The notes below the pieces were generated by a model. That model was not told where the DNA came from. It searched no databases and saw nothing but the letters and a program-made list of their open reading frames with translations. The translations under genes and the position numbers were made by a program. From Bacillus taeanensis (lineage in GTDB: Bacteria; Bacillota; Bacilli; Bacillales; UBA6769), in the NCBI RefSeq assembly GCF_003318295.1, contig NZ_QOCW01000001.1, forward strand, positions 248,001 to 312,000: a stretch of DNA of 64,000 bases, given 5' to 3'. The first letter of the stretch is position 1. Every line of letters begins with the position of its first letter. This document shows positions 47,390 to 56,385 of this stretch, in pieces.

Positions 47390-48388
47390 ATGAATACAAC
47401 AATTTATGATGTAGCAAGAGAAGCCGGTGTGTCGATGGCTACCGTGTCACGTGTTGTAAACGGTAACCCAAATGTAAAACCATCTACAAGAAAAAAGGTG
47501 TTAGAAGCAATTGAGCGCTTAGGTTATCGCCCAAATGCGGTTGCAAGGGGATTAGCAAGCAAAAAAACTACAACTGTTGGAGTAATCATTCCTGATATTT
47601 CGAGCATATTCTTTGCAGAGTTAGCTCGTGGTATTGAAGATATTGCCACAATGTACAAATATAATATTATTTTATGTAACTCTGATCAAAATAAAGAAAA
47701 AGAAATTCATCTATTAAATACATTATTAGGAAAACAAGTAGATGGTATTGTATTTATGGGTGGGAAAATTACGGAAGAGCATGTGGAAGAATTTAAACGT
47801 GCCTCTGTGCCAATTGTATTAGCTGCAACAGTGGATGAACAAAATGAAACCCCATCCGTAAATATTGATTATGAACATGCCATTTATGATGCGATTAAAA
47901 GTTTCATTGATAAAGGACATAAAAAGATCGCGATGATTTCAGGACCGTTTGAAGACCCAATTAATAGTACAAAGAAATTTCAAGGTTATCGTAAGGCCCT
48001 TGAAGAAGCAGGCTTAGAAGTAGAAGATCAGTATGTGGCTGTAGGCGATTATACGTATGACTCAGGTTTAGAAGCAATGGAAGCCTTCTTGCAATTAGGG
48101 GACAAGCCAACAGCTGTGTTTGCTGCAACGGATGAGATGGCGTTAGGCGCTGTTCACGGGGCTCAGGATAACGGTTATACGGTTCCTGGCGATGTAGAAG
48201 TAATGGGATTTGACAATACACGTCTTGCCACAATGATTCGTCCAACTCTTTCTACAGTCGTACAGCCAATGTATGATATTGGGGCAGTGGCGATGCGTCT
48301 TCTTACAAAATATATGAACAAGGAAAGCGTTGAGGATAAAACCGTTATTTTACCTCACCGCATTGAATATCGAAATTCAACAAAATAA
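47390..48388 (+). CDS. ccpA: Catabolite control protein CcpA
   Basis: A 332-residue LacI-family regulator that, with HPr-Ser46-P, binds cre sites to control carbon metabolism. The N-terminal HTH is [21 protein letters not shown] (residues 4-24), followed by the hinge [12 protein letters not shown] and a periplasmic-binding-protein-like core. Identity rests on near-complete resemblance to Bacillus CcpA and the aroA-ccpA-acuC order. AAGGAGG precedes the ATG. A bidirectional terminator separates it from acuC. Confidence 0.97.
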   Translation: MNTTIYDVAREAGVSMATVSRVVNGNPNVKPSTRKKVLEAIERLGYRPNAVARGLASKKTTTVGVIIPDISSIFFAELARGIEDIATMYKYNIILCNSDQNKEKEIHLLNTLLGKQVDGIVFMGGKITEEHVEEFKRASVPIVLAATVDEQNETPSVNIDYEHAIYDAIKSFIDKGHKKIAMISGPFEDPINSTKKFQGYRKALEEAGLEVEDQYVAVGDYTYDSGLEAMEAFLQLGDKPTAVFAATDEMALGAVHGAQDNGYTVPGDVEVMGFDNTRLATMIRPTLSTVVQPMYDIGAVAMRLLTKYMNKESVEDKTVILPHRIEYRNSTK

Positions 48389-48394
48389 TAAAGT

Positions 48395-48429
48395 AAAAGG
48401 ACTAACGAGACGAGCGGTTAGTCCTTTTT
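48395..48429. terminator. Bidirectional terminator between ccpA and acuC
   Basis: 12-bp stem AAAAGGACTAAC with its complement, 10-base loop, between convergent genes. Confidence 0.9.
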
Positions 48430-48430
48430 A

Positions 48431-49591
48431 TTATACAGTTCTATGCTGATGAATAGGAGATAAGGACCTATAGAGCATTTGGTTATTTTTTTCAGTGATT
48501 TCTACTTTTCTTGGAATAACAGGATATAAATCTTCAGGATCTTCCCATGAAGAAGGAAGAAGAACGGGTGCTTTGTGCTGCCAGTTTTGAATCCACTTGT
48601 TAGGAATGATACTATTTTGCGATGTTTCGTTCATTTCAAGCCATATTTTTGCCCACGCTCTTGGCACAACTCGCCAAATGTCATAGCCGCCGCCACCAAC
48701 TGCAATCCATCGACCGTCGCAGTACTGATTGGCCACTTTGCGTGCAGCTTTTGGGATGGTTTCATATGTTTTCATCGTAACTGACAAATGTGTGAGTGGA
48801 TCATAATAATGGGCATCTGCGCCATTTTGTGTTAGAATCACATCTGGTTTAAAATAAGCTGCAATTTCATGAATTGCAGTTTGGTAAATATTTATGAAAG
48901 AATCATCTTCTGTAAACGCATCAACTGGAATATTAAAAGAAAATCCATAACCTTGTCCATCTCCTCTTTCATCATAGTTACCTGTACCCGGAAATAAATA
49001 GCGTCCTGTTTCATGGATTGAAAGGGTACATACATTAGGGTCATCATAAAATGCCCACTGTACACCATCACCATGATGGGCATCTGTATCTACATAAAGT
49101 ACTCTTGCATTATAATGTTTGCGAATCCATGCAATGGCGATAGCACTATCGTTATAAATACAAAATCCCGAAGCTTTTCCACGAAAACCGTGGTGGAGTC
49201 CCCCACCTAAGTTTAAAGCGTGCAGACACTTTCCTTCCATTACATGTTCAGCTGCTGTTAATGTCGCTCCGACAAGAAGTGCACTTGCATTATGCATGTT
49301 GGGAAAAATAGGTGTATCCTCTGTACCAAGTCCATAATTTGCTGCAGTTGTCTCATCCAATTGACCGATCCCAGCTTTTTTTACGGCATCAATATAGTTT
49401 TTATCATGAACAAGGGCAATTTCTTCTTCTGAAGCAAGTCGGGGGCTAACAACTTGTGAATCAGAAAGAGTTTGACATTCCTTTAACAAATCATAAGTAA
49501 GCTTTATTCTTATATGGTTAAAAGGATGATGATCATGAAATTTATAGGTTAACATGTCTTCTGAATAGATGAAAATTGATTGATTACTCAT
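48431..49591 (-). CDS. acuC: Acetoin utilization protein AcuC (protein deacetylase)
   Basis: A 386-residue class I-type histone deacetylase-fold enzyme. Zinc and catalytic residues lie in LHALNLGGGLHHGF (His-His), VLYVDTDAHHGDGVQWAFY (Asp and His) and ILTQNGADAHYYDPL. In B. subtilis AcuC removes the acetyl group from AcsA and so reactivates acetyl-CoA synthetase. It overlaps acuB by four bases (ATGA) in the acuABC operon. Confidence 0.96.
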   Translation of the reverse strand: MSNQSIFIYSEDMLTYKFHDHHPFNHIRIKLTYDLLKECQTLSDSQVVSPRLASEEEIALVHDKNYIDAVKKAGIGQLDETTAANYGLGTEDTPIFPNMHNASALLVGATLTAAEHVMEGKCLHALNLGGGLHHGFRGKASGFCIYNDSAIAIAWIRKHYNARVLYVDTDAHHGDGVQWAFYDDPNVCTLSIHETGRYLFPGTGNYDERGDGQGYGFSFNIPVDAFTEDDSFINIYQTAIHEIAAYFKPDVILTQNGADAHYYDPLTHLSVTMKTYETIPKAARKVANQYCDGRWIAVGGGGYDIWRVVPRAWAKIWLEMNETSQNSIIPNKWIQNWQHKAPVLLPSSWEDPEDLYPVIPRKVEITEKNNQMLYRSLSPIHQHRTV

Positions 49592-50232
49592 TTGTCTCCA
49601 CCTGGCCCGTTTGGCGATAGTACATGATATCCCTCTTTTTGTAAATCCTGAATAATGGCTGTTGGATTCATAGTTTGTATTCGAAAGACAAGGATTTTAT
49701 AGGCTTCATCATTTCCTGGATAAACGAGCACACTTGCAATATTTACTTTTCTTTTCCCGATAATAGAAGTCACCTTTGCCAACATACCTGCAATATTCTC
49801 TACTTTCACTTCAATTTGTGAGCTTGGTTGGTGAGCTCCAGTAAGGTGAATTAACGTGTGAAGCATGTCTGTTTCTGTAACAATGCCCACGAGTTTTGTT
49901 TGTTCGACAATAGGAATACAGCCAATTTTATTTTTTAAAAAAACAGCCGATAGTTCTTCTACAAAATCTAGAGGATGGGCGGTAATAATGTCTGTTTTCA
50001 TAATTGTAGAAACAGGTTTTTCTAATTGATGGTGCAGTTCTTTTTTTTCAAATATAGAAGGAGCGGCATCACGAATATCACGATCAGAAATAATACCAAT
50101 TAACTGATTGTCTTCATTCACAATAGGAAGATGTCCAATATTATTGATTTTAAGCAATGTTAATGCTTCATTAATGGTATGGTGTGGATAGATAGAAATA
50201 ATTTCGCGCTTCATAATCATTTCTACAAACAA
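49588..50232 (-). CDS. acuB: CBS-ACT domain protein AcuB
   Basis: A 214-residue protein with two CBS domains (about residues 3-60 and 75-132) and a C-terminal ACT-like domain (IEVKVENIAGMLAKVTSIIG). It is likely a nucleotide or metabolite sensor for the acu system; its ligand is not known. The start is TTG with AAGGAGGTATG eight bases upstream, and begins FVEMIMKREIISIYP. It lies in the middle of the operon. Confidence 0.94.
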   Translation of the reverse strand: MFVEMIMKREIISIYPHHTINEALTLLKINNIGHLPIVNEDNQLIGIISDRDIRDAAPSIFEKKELHHQLEKPVSTIMKTDIITAHPLDFVEELSAVFLKNKIGCIPIVEQTKLVGIVTETDMLHTLIHLTGAHQPSSQIEVKVENIAGMLAKVTSIIGKRKVNIASVLVYPGNDEAYKILVFRIQTMNPTAIIQDLQKEGYHVLSPNGPGGDK

Positions 50233-50249
50233 AAAACATACCTCCTTAA

Positions 50250-50882
50250 TTAGTACATAAACCGATTTTGAAAGCGTAAGGCATCAAACTGCTGTACCGA
50301 ATCTAAATCTATATTTTGACCGATTCTCGCCATTAAACAATTGGCAGGGTGGGAACAAATTTCAGGATCATCTGTTGCATACCAAATAAGGCCTCCTGTG
50401 TTCATCATTTTTTCCATTACCTTTCGATAATCCCATACGGAAAGATTTGTACCTTGAAGATCCCAATGCCAGTAGTATTCAGTTGTCATAATAATATAAT
50501 TTTCCATTTGCTTATCCATCATCGAAACATAGAGTAACGTTTTACCGACTTTATAATCTCTAAATTTAGGAATCACTTCAATGGCGCCTAACTCTAATAG
50601 ATTTTCCATGTTTCCTTCTGACCAGCGTTCCAATGGATCAGGAAATAAATATGTAACATAACCGACAATCATATCTTGATCTCGCGCGACAATAATCCGT
50701 CCTTCAGGAAGCGAGGCAATTTCTATTAGTGCTTGATGCTGTTCTTTAGGAGAACGAAATGCGACTAAGTCGTTGTGAAATTCATATTGTGTTAGTGTAT
50801 TTGCTGAAATTGGCCCTTCAATAATTAATTTTCCGTGAGGTGTTTTTATTTCTTTTGCGTTATAAGTTTTTTTATGATCCAT
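50250..50882 (-). CDS. acuA: Protein acetyltransferase AcuA
   Basis: A 210-residue GNAT-fold enzyme. In B. subtilis AcuA acetylates and inactivates AcsA. The GNAT core is ARDQDMIVGYVTY followed by ELGAIEVIPKFRDYKVGKTLLY, the acetyl-CoA pyrophosphate loop, near residues 94-125. An adjacent GTG one codon upstream is possible, but spacing from GAAGGTGGTG favours the ATG. It is the first gene of acuABC, transcribed divergently from acsA. Confidence 0.95.
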   Translation of the reverse strand: MDHKKTYNAKEIKTPHGKLIIEGPISANTLTQYEFHNDLVAFRSPKEQHQALIEIASLPEGRIIVARDQDMIVGYVTYLFPDPLERWSEGNMENLLELGAIEVIPKFRDYKVGKTLLYVSMMDKQMENYIIMTTEYYWHWDLQGTNLSVWDYRKVMEKMMNTGGLIWYATDDPEICSHPANCLMARIGQNIDLDSVQQFDALRFQNRFMY

Positions 50883-51015
50883 CACGGTACACCACCTTCA
50901 ATAGCTCATCTCTTTTTAGAAGTGATCTGTTTTTTTACTTGCGATTTATTTACTAATAATTTTATTGTACGTGTTCAAATCCTTAATTTAAAGATAAATT
51001 TAATAAATTCAAAAA

Positions 51016-51043
51016 TTGAGAATATTTTTAAATGTGATATAAT
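51016..51043 (+). promoter_or_regulatory. Sigma-A promoter of acsA
   Basis: TTGAGA, 16 bases, TATAAT, with a predicted start near 51050. The gene begins at 51081. Confidence 0.65.
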
Positions 51044-51080
51044 ATATATGTAAATTATTACATAAAGGAGAGATGGGGCA

Positions 51081-52796
51081 ATGAAGGTGGAAGCGCTTCC
51101 TGCAGCGAACGGTGAATTTAACTTAAAAAATTATCCAGAAACTTATGAATCATTTCAATGGTCTGAAGTGGAAAAAAGCTTTTCATGGCATCGTACCGGT
51201 CTTGTAAATATAGCTTATGAAGCTATTGATCGTCATGCCGAAACAGAAAAGAAAAACAAAGTAGCTCTCTATTTCTCAGATAAAGAGCGAGACGAAAAAT
51301 ATACATTTAAAGAAATGAAAGATCAGTCCAATAAAGCGGCCAATGTTTTAAAACAAGTGGACGTGGAAAAAGGAGATCGTGTCTTCATTTTTATGCCTCG
51401 TTCTCCAGAATTATATTTTGCGCTTCTCGGTGCTTTAAAACTGGGAGCGATTGTAGGTCCACTGTTTGAAGCGTTCATGGAAGGTGCTGTTCGAGATCGT
51501 TTAGAGGACAGTGAAGCGAAAGTTCTTGTTACAACTCCAACTCTCTTAGAACGTGTGCCGGTAGAGGAGTTACCTCATTTAAAACATATTGTCCTTGTAG
51601 GAGAAAATGTAAATGAGGAAGGGCCTTATATAGACTTCAACAAACGAATGAAATCAGCAAGTAAAGATCTTACAATAGAATGGGTGGATCGTGAAGATGG
51701 TTTAATTTTACATTATACATCAGGTTCAACAGGAAAACCAAAAGGTGTCTATCATGTTCATAATGCGATGGTTCAGCATTATCAAACAGCAAAATGGGTT
51801 CTTGATTTAAAAGAAGATGATGTATATTGGTGTACAGCTGATCCCGGTTGGGTAACCGGAACATCTTATGGTATCTTTGCCCCATGGTTAGTAGGCGCTT
51901 CTAACGTCATTCGTGGCGGTCGTTTTAGTCCTGAAGATTGGTATAATACGATTGAAAAATATGGTGTAACGGTTTGGTACAGTGCGCCAACAGCATTTCG
52001 AATGTTAATGGGTGCAGGAGATGAAGTAATTAAAAAGTTTAATTTAAGTTCTCTTCGTCATATTTTAAGTGTAGGCGAGCCGTTAAATCCGGAGGTTATT
52101 CGCTGGGGTGTAAAAGTATTTAATTTACGCATTCATGATACGTGGTGGATGACTGAAACAGGTGCACAGCTTATTTGTAATTATCCTTCAATGAAAATGA
52201 AACCAGGTTCCATGGGAAAACCGCTTCCAGGAATTAAAGCTGCTATTGTAGATGACCAAGGAAATGAACTGCCGCCAAATCGCATGGGGAATCTGGCAAT
52301 AAAAAAAGGCTGGCCGTCTATGATGCGTCAAATTTGGAAGAGACCAGAAAAGTATGATTCCTATTTCCTGAAAAATGATTGGTATGTTTCAGGAGACTCT
52401 GCGTATATGGATGAAGAAGGCTATTTTTGGTTCCAAGGCCGTGTTGATGACGTTATTATGACAGCTGGAGAGCGAGTAGGTCCGTTTGAGGTCGAAAGTA
52501 AACTTGTCGAATTTCAAGCGATTGCAGAGGCTGGTGTGATTGGAAAGCCTGACCCAGTACGTGGCGAAATTATTAAAGCATTTGTTTCCTTAAGAGAAGG
52601 CTATACACCTTCTGAAGAATTAAAAGAAGAAATTCGTCTCTTTGTTAAAAAAGGACTTGCTGCCCATGCAGCACCAAGAGAAATTGAATTTAAAGATAAA
52701 CTTCCAAAAACGAGAAGTGGAAAAATTATGCGCCGTGTATTAAAAGCGTGGGAGCTTAATTTACCAACAGGAGATTTATCGACAATGGAAGATTAA
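51081..52796 (+). CDS. acsA: Acetyl-CoA synthetase AcsA
   Basis: A 571-residue AMP-forming enzyme that makes acetyl-CoA from acetate, ATP and CoA. The adenylate P-loop is LHYTSGSTGKPKGV, and the core motif is DTWWMTETG. The catalytic lysine is about K548 in TRSGKIMRRVLK, the residue that AcuA acetylates in B. subtilis (K549 there). AAAGGAGAG precedes the ATG. A cre-like palindrome in codons 3-7 suggests CcpA repression. Followed by a bidirectional terminator. Confidence 0.97.
   Translation: MKVEALPAANGEFNLKNYPETYESFQWSEVEKSFSWHRTGLVNIAYEAIDRHAETEKKNKVALYFSDKERDEKYTFKEMKDQSNKAANVLKQVDVEKGDRVFIFMPRSPELYFALLGALKLGAIVGPLFEAFMEGAVRDRLEDSEAKVLVTTPTLLERVPVEELPHLKHIVLVGENVNEEGPYIDFNKRMKSASKDLTIEWVDREDGLILHYTSGSTGKPKGVYHVHNAMVQHYQTAKWVLDLKEDDVYWCTADPGWVTGTSYGIFAPWLVGASNVIRGGRFSPEDWYNTIEKYGVTVWYSAPTAFRMLMGAGDEVIKKFNLSSLRHILSVGEPLNPEVIRWGVKVFNLRIHDTWWMTETGAQLICNYPSMKMKPGSMGKPLPGIKAAIVDDQGNELPPNRMGNLAIKKGWPSMMRQIWKRPEKYDSYFLKNDWYVSGDSAYMDEEGYFWFQGRVDDVIMTAGERVGPFEVESKLVEFQAIAEAGVIGKPDPVRGEIIKAFVSLREGYTPSEELKEEIRLFVKKGLAAHAAPREIEFKDKLPKTRSGKIMRRVLKAWELNLPTGDLSTMED
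51088..51101 (+). promoter_or_regulatory. Putative cre (CcpA site) inside the acsA coding start
   Basis: TGGAAGCGCTTCCT contains a perfect 12-base palindrome (GGAAGCGCTTCC) and fits the cre core TG-AA-CG. It lies about 40 bases after the predicted transcription start, close to where the acsA cre is known in B. subtilis. Confidence 0.6.
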
Positions 52797-52800
52797 TAAT

Positions 52801-52844
52801 AGGAAGGACCGAAACAAGCTGATTCGGTCCTTCCTATTATTTTT
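52801..52844. terminator. Bidirectional terminator between acsA and the PBP gene
   Basis: 13-bp stem AGGAAGGACCGAA with its complement, nine-base loop, then T-rich sequence. Confidence 0.9.
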
Positions 52845-55800
52845 TAGTTATTATTGTTAGTTTGTTCAGTCGTATTGTTGTTCGTTGAAGAGGATGAATC
52901 CGTGTCTGAGGCTGGTTTATTTTGCTCATTTGAACTGGAGGTTTCGCTGTTATTATCTGCTGGTTTTTCTTGCTTCGGCTTTTCCTCAGGTTTTGGTTTC
53001 TCCTCAGGTTTTGGTTTCTCTTCAGGTTTTGGTTTCTCTTCAGGTTTCGGTTTTTCCTCAGGTTTTGGTTTATTTGCCCAATCCCCCACTTGCACAACTT
53101 TTGAACGCTCAGATTCTTTACCAGCTGCATCAACAGCTGTAACATAATATGCACTTACTTGATTTCCAACAGAAAACGAGGTTGTTCCATCAAAGGTGGC
53201 AACACTACCTACTTTTAGAAATTTATTGCTCTCATCAGCAGCTCGGTAAATTCTGTAACCAACAATATCATTCTCAGTATGGGTACTCCATGAAAGAGTA
53301 CTGCCGTTTATCTTTAGACCTGATACTGGATTAGGTTGTTTTCCATTTTCTTTCGCTTTTTCCTGGGCCAGAACATCGATTTGTTCTAAATTATCTGGAA
53401 TAAGATTTTCGACATTATCATAGCCTTTAAAATAATCTTTTTTAATCGTTACACCTTGTTTTGTGAATTCTTCAGGTGTTGTTTCTAATGATTGATAGTT
53501 TTTCCCATTAATGACAACATAACGAGAAGTAACTAAACTATCATCTGATTTAGTTGGTACAAACTTAACATTAAATAAGTCTGTTTCTACAAGTCCTGCT
53601 TCACGACATAAATCTGAAGCTAGAAGACCGGAAATTCCACAAATAGACCTTCTAACAATTCCACTTGGCATCTTAAACCGTTCCTCAGGGTCCATTAATG
53701 TTGGGTTTTGATCATATGCAGCATTTGCAAATAATGCCCATAGTCGTTGGTTGCGGCTTGCATAGTTACTTGTATCCATTCGCATCGGTTTATCAAAACC
53801 TGTCCAAACACCTAAGGTAACGTTTGGATTAGTTGCTACGAGCCATGCGTCTTCCCAGTTTTGTGTTGTACCTGTTTTTCCAGCCCAATCAGATTGGAAT
53901 TTTAAATAACTTGGAACGCGCGCAGCAGTTCCGCCGCCATAAATAACATCGCGCATCATATCAATCGTTAAATAAGACGTTTGTGGACTAAAGACATCAC
54001 GAGGCTTTGACTCGTGTTGATAAATAACTTCTCCATCTTTTGAAACAATTTTATTAATCATATACGAATCAACAAACTTACCGCTGTTTGCAAATGTTGC
54101 ATAAGCATTTGTGTTTTCCTCAATTGTAACCCCTCTTGTTAAGGCGCCAATTGACATTGAATAGTTCGTGCGATCTGAGCCCATTAATGATGTAAAGCCC
54201 ATTTTTTCCAAGTAGCCAGTTGCTTTATATGGATCCATTCTTAAAAAGGTTCGAATCGCAGGGATATTGTGCGACTTTTTGAGTGCTTCACGTGCTGTTA
54301 CTAAGCCATAAAATCGACCTGTGTAGTTTTGAGGATTCCATCCACTTACTTCATTTAAAGGAGAGTCAACTAAAATATAGCCAGGCTGAACTTTTCCTTC
54401 TTCCATAGCGGGAGCATAATCAAGAAGCGGTTTCATTGTTGAACCATTGGGACGATAAGCTTGTGTAGCATGATTTAATTGGGATTGCTCATAGTTTGTA
54501 CCGCCTACAAAACTAATAATTTTGCCTGTACTATTTTCAATTAACATTGCTCCAACTTCCATTGGATAAGTTTTTTGAACCTTTTCCCCACTTTCAGGGT
54601 CAGTGACTGTAAGAGTTCGCGGATTTTCAAAATATCTCCAATCATCTAAAACACTATTTTTTGCTGTTTGCATTCCATCATAAATGGCTTTATCAATTGT
54701 TGTATGAATTTGATATCCATTTCGTCGAATATCTTTATCAGCCTGCTCTAACAATCCATTAAAAAGATTATAATCGTTTTCTATTTTGGCAAGATCTAAA
54801 TTTTCACGCTGAGCAATAGATTCTAACGATTTCCCAGTGACACGATGTTCAAATAATGCATTATAGTAATGTTTATGGTTGACTTCCAGTTCAGCACTGT
54901 TATACCCTTCCTCATCTGCTAAATGTTTAGCTAACGTATTAATAGCTCTTCTTTCAACTTCAAATGTTAAATAAGGGTATTGTTCTTGAGGTGATGGCTT
55001 TGGATCTGCGAAGTCATCAGCAATATTATAAGCCAGCGCCTCTTCATACTCTTGTTCTGTAATATAGTTTTCAGTTAACATACGGAATAAAACAGTTTTC
55101 ATACGATTTAATGCTGGTTCAATTGATTCTTTTCTTGTTCCATCAGAATAAAAAGGGGTATATCCAAACGGACTTTGTGGTAAGCCAGCTAAAAAAGCAG
55201 CTTGTGGTAAATTTAGGTCTTTTGCTGACACGTCAAAAACGCCTTGGGCAGCTGCTTCAATTCCAGCAATATTTCTGCCAGAAGAATTACGGCCAAATGA
55301 AACAACATTTAAATAGGCTTCTAAAATTTCATCTTTTGAAAAAAATCGTTCTAACCGGAGTGCTAAGAGCATCTCCTTTGCTTTTCTTTCAAATGAAACT
55401 TCTCTTGTTAAAATTTGATTTTTTACTAATTGTTGGGTAAGAGTACTTCCGCCTGTTTGAACAGCTGAATTTGCTACTTCTTGTAAAACTGCTCTTCCGA
55501 TGGCTTTTGGTACAATCCCCTCATGTTCATAAAAATAGGAATCTTCTGTCGCTACCACAGCTTGCTGTGCGTACACTGAAATATGATCAAGTGAAACTTC
55601 TTCACGATCAATATCTGATCGAAACTTTCCTAACAGTTGATTATTTAAAAAAAACATCTCACTTGTTTCTTCATAGTTATAGATATCTTTTTTCATTGTC
55701 TCATAACTTCGAATAGGCTCACTTTTAACAAGGGAAGCAAAGTATCCTGCCCCAACTCCTCCTGCAAAAAAAGCCCCCATCATAATAAAAACTAAGAAAA

Positions 55801-55918
55801 TTAGAAGTAAATTCCAAGTGACTTTATACGTAATTCGAATGCTTTTCAGCACCCCTTTTTCTGATAATGTATGAATAAAGCGCCTTATTTTTTCAAGTGC
55901 ATTTGAAAATTTCAGCAT
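52844..55918 (-). CDS. Class A penicillin-binding protein (GT51 + transpeptidase) with FN3 and PKPEE tail
   Basis: A 1024-residue bifunctional peptidoglycan synthase. The layout is a short cytoplasmic N terminus, one membrane helix (about 36-60), a GT51 glycosyltransferase domain with catalytic Glu E125 in ATEDSYFYEHEG, then a transpeptidase domain. The latter has the SxxK serine in GSTMKPLL (near 490), SHN and KTGT (near 679). After it come an FN3 domain (about 870-955) and a Pro/Lys/Glu repeat followed by an Asn/Ser/Thr-rich tail. It acts outside the membrane. It is not an obvious PonA; the B. subtilis counterpart is uncertain. AAGGAGG precedes the ATG. Confidence 0.93.
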   Translation of the reverse strand: MLKFSNALEKIRRFIHTLSEKGVLKSIRITYKVTWNLLLIFLVFIMMGAFFAGGVGAGYFASLVKSEPIRSYETMKKDIYNYEETSEMFFLNNQLLGKFRSDIDREEVSLDHISVYAQQAVVATEDSYFYEHEGIVPKAIGRAVLQEVANSAVQTGGSTLTQQLVKNQILTREVSFERKAKEMLLALRLERFFSKDEILEAYLNVVSFGRNSSGRNIAGIEAAAQGVFDVSAKDLNLPQAAFLAGLPQSPFGYTPFYSDGTRKESIEPALNRMKTVLFRMLTENYITEQEYEEALAYNIADDFADPKPSPQEQYPYLTFEVERRAINTLAKHLADEEGYNSAELEVNHKHYYNALFEHRVTGKSLESIAQRENLDLAKIENDYNLFNGLLEQADKDIRRNGYQIHTTIDKAIYDGMQTAKNSVLDDWRYFENPRTLTVTDPESGEKVQKTYPMEVGAMLIENSTGKIISFVGGTNYEQSQLNHATQAYRPNGSTMKPLLDYAPAMEEGKVQPGYILVDSPLNEVSGWNPQNYTGRFYGLVTAREALKKSHNIPAIRTFLRMDPYKATGYLEKMGFTSLMGSDRTNYSMSIGALTRGVTIEENTNAYATFANSGKFVDSYMINKIVSKDGEVIYQHESKPRDVFSPQTSYLTIDMMRDVIYGGGTAARVPSYLKFQSDWAGKTGTTQNWEDAWLVATNPNVTLGVWTGFDKPMRMDTSNYASRNQRLWALFANAAYDQNPTLMDPEERFKMPSGIVRRSICGISGLLASDLCREAGLVETDLFNVKFVPTKSDDSLVTSRYVVINGKNYQSLETTPEEFTKQGVTIKKDYFKGYDNVENLIPDNLEQIDVLAQEKAKENGKQPNPVSGLKINGSTLSWSTHTENDIVGYRIYRAADESNKFLKVGSVATFDGTTSFSVGNQVSAYYVTAVDAAGKESERSKVVQVGDWANKPKPEEKPKPEEKPKPEEKPKPEEKPKPEEKPKQEKPADNNSETSSSNEQNKPASDTDSSSSTNNNTTEQTNNNN
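52984..53073. repeat. 18-bp tandem repeat encoding KPKPEE units
   Basis: Five consecutive 18-base units of the type CTCCTCAGGTTTTGGTTT on the plus strand, differing by single bases. They encode repeated PKPEEK in the PBP tail. Such a run can gain or lose units without a frameshift. Confidence 0.9.
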
Positions 55919-56039
55919 GTATAAACCTCCTTAATAATAACGGTATTTATTATAGCATAATCTCTTGATCTGTTGAAAAATAGATTGTATAGATTTTATT
56001 AAGAGTTGACATATTCAAACAGTTTATGATAAAAATTTA

Positions 56040-56310
56040 ACTAATGAATAAAACTAAACAAGCATTGAATGGATTCAGTAGTGTTTATCTCCCTGTTAGT
56101 AGAGAGCTGATGGTTGGTGAAAATCAGTACAAAGATAATCATGAATTACATCCAGGAGCTTTCTTTGTGAACATCGGTTGATTAAGCAAAGAACGGTTTT
56201 TACCGTTATCGAAATGAAGTGGAAGAAATGTTAAATATTTCTTCAATAAGGGTGGTACCGCGATTAAACTCGTCCCTTCTATAATTGTTATAGAAGGGAC
56301 GAGTTTTTTA
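56040..56310 (+). promoter_or_regulatory. T-box riboswitch (tRNA-Tyr) with terminator, controlling tyrS
   Basis: The conserved AAGGGTGGTACCGCG lies at 56248-56262, with TGGT (56253-56256) to pair with the tRNA ACCA end. The specifier reads GAATTACATC, with the tyrosine codon TAC at 56147-56149. The terminator stem ACTCGTCCCTTCTATAA and complement (56268-56304) is followed by TTTTTT. A TTGACA at 56006-56011 with an 18-base spacer to TAAAAA is the likely promoter. The leader explains the 467-base gap before tyrS. Confidence 0.97.
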
Positions 56311-56385
56311 CGCTTTAAGAAAGTTCATGTTATTACAGAATTCAAAGATAAAAAACCATTCTTAGAGTAAAAGGAGGAAATTATT

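Noticed and set aside
52984..53073. Short regular repeats as a possible CRISPR array
   Set aside because: The 18-base units are contiguous with no spacers and are in frame within a coding region.
52854..53147. Long plus-strand frames with repeated SGFGFSSGFG
   Set aside because: They are the antisense of the KPKPEE tail of the PBP gene. Low complexity comes from the 18-base repeat and no ribosome site precedes them.
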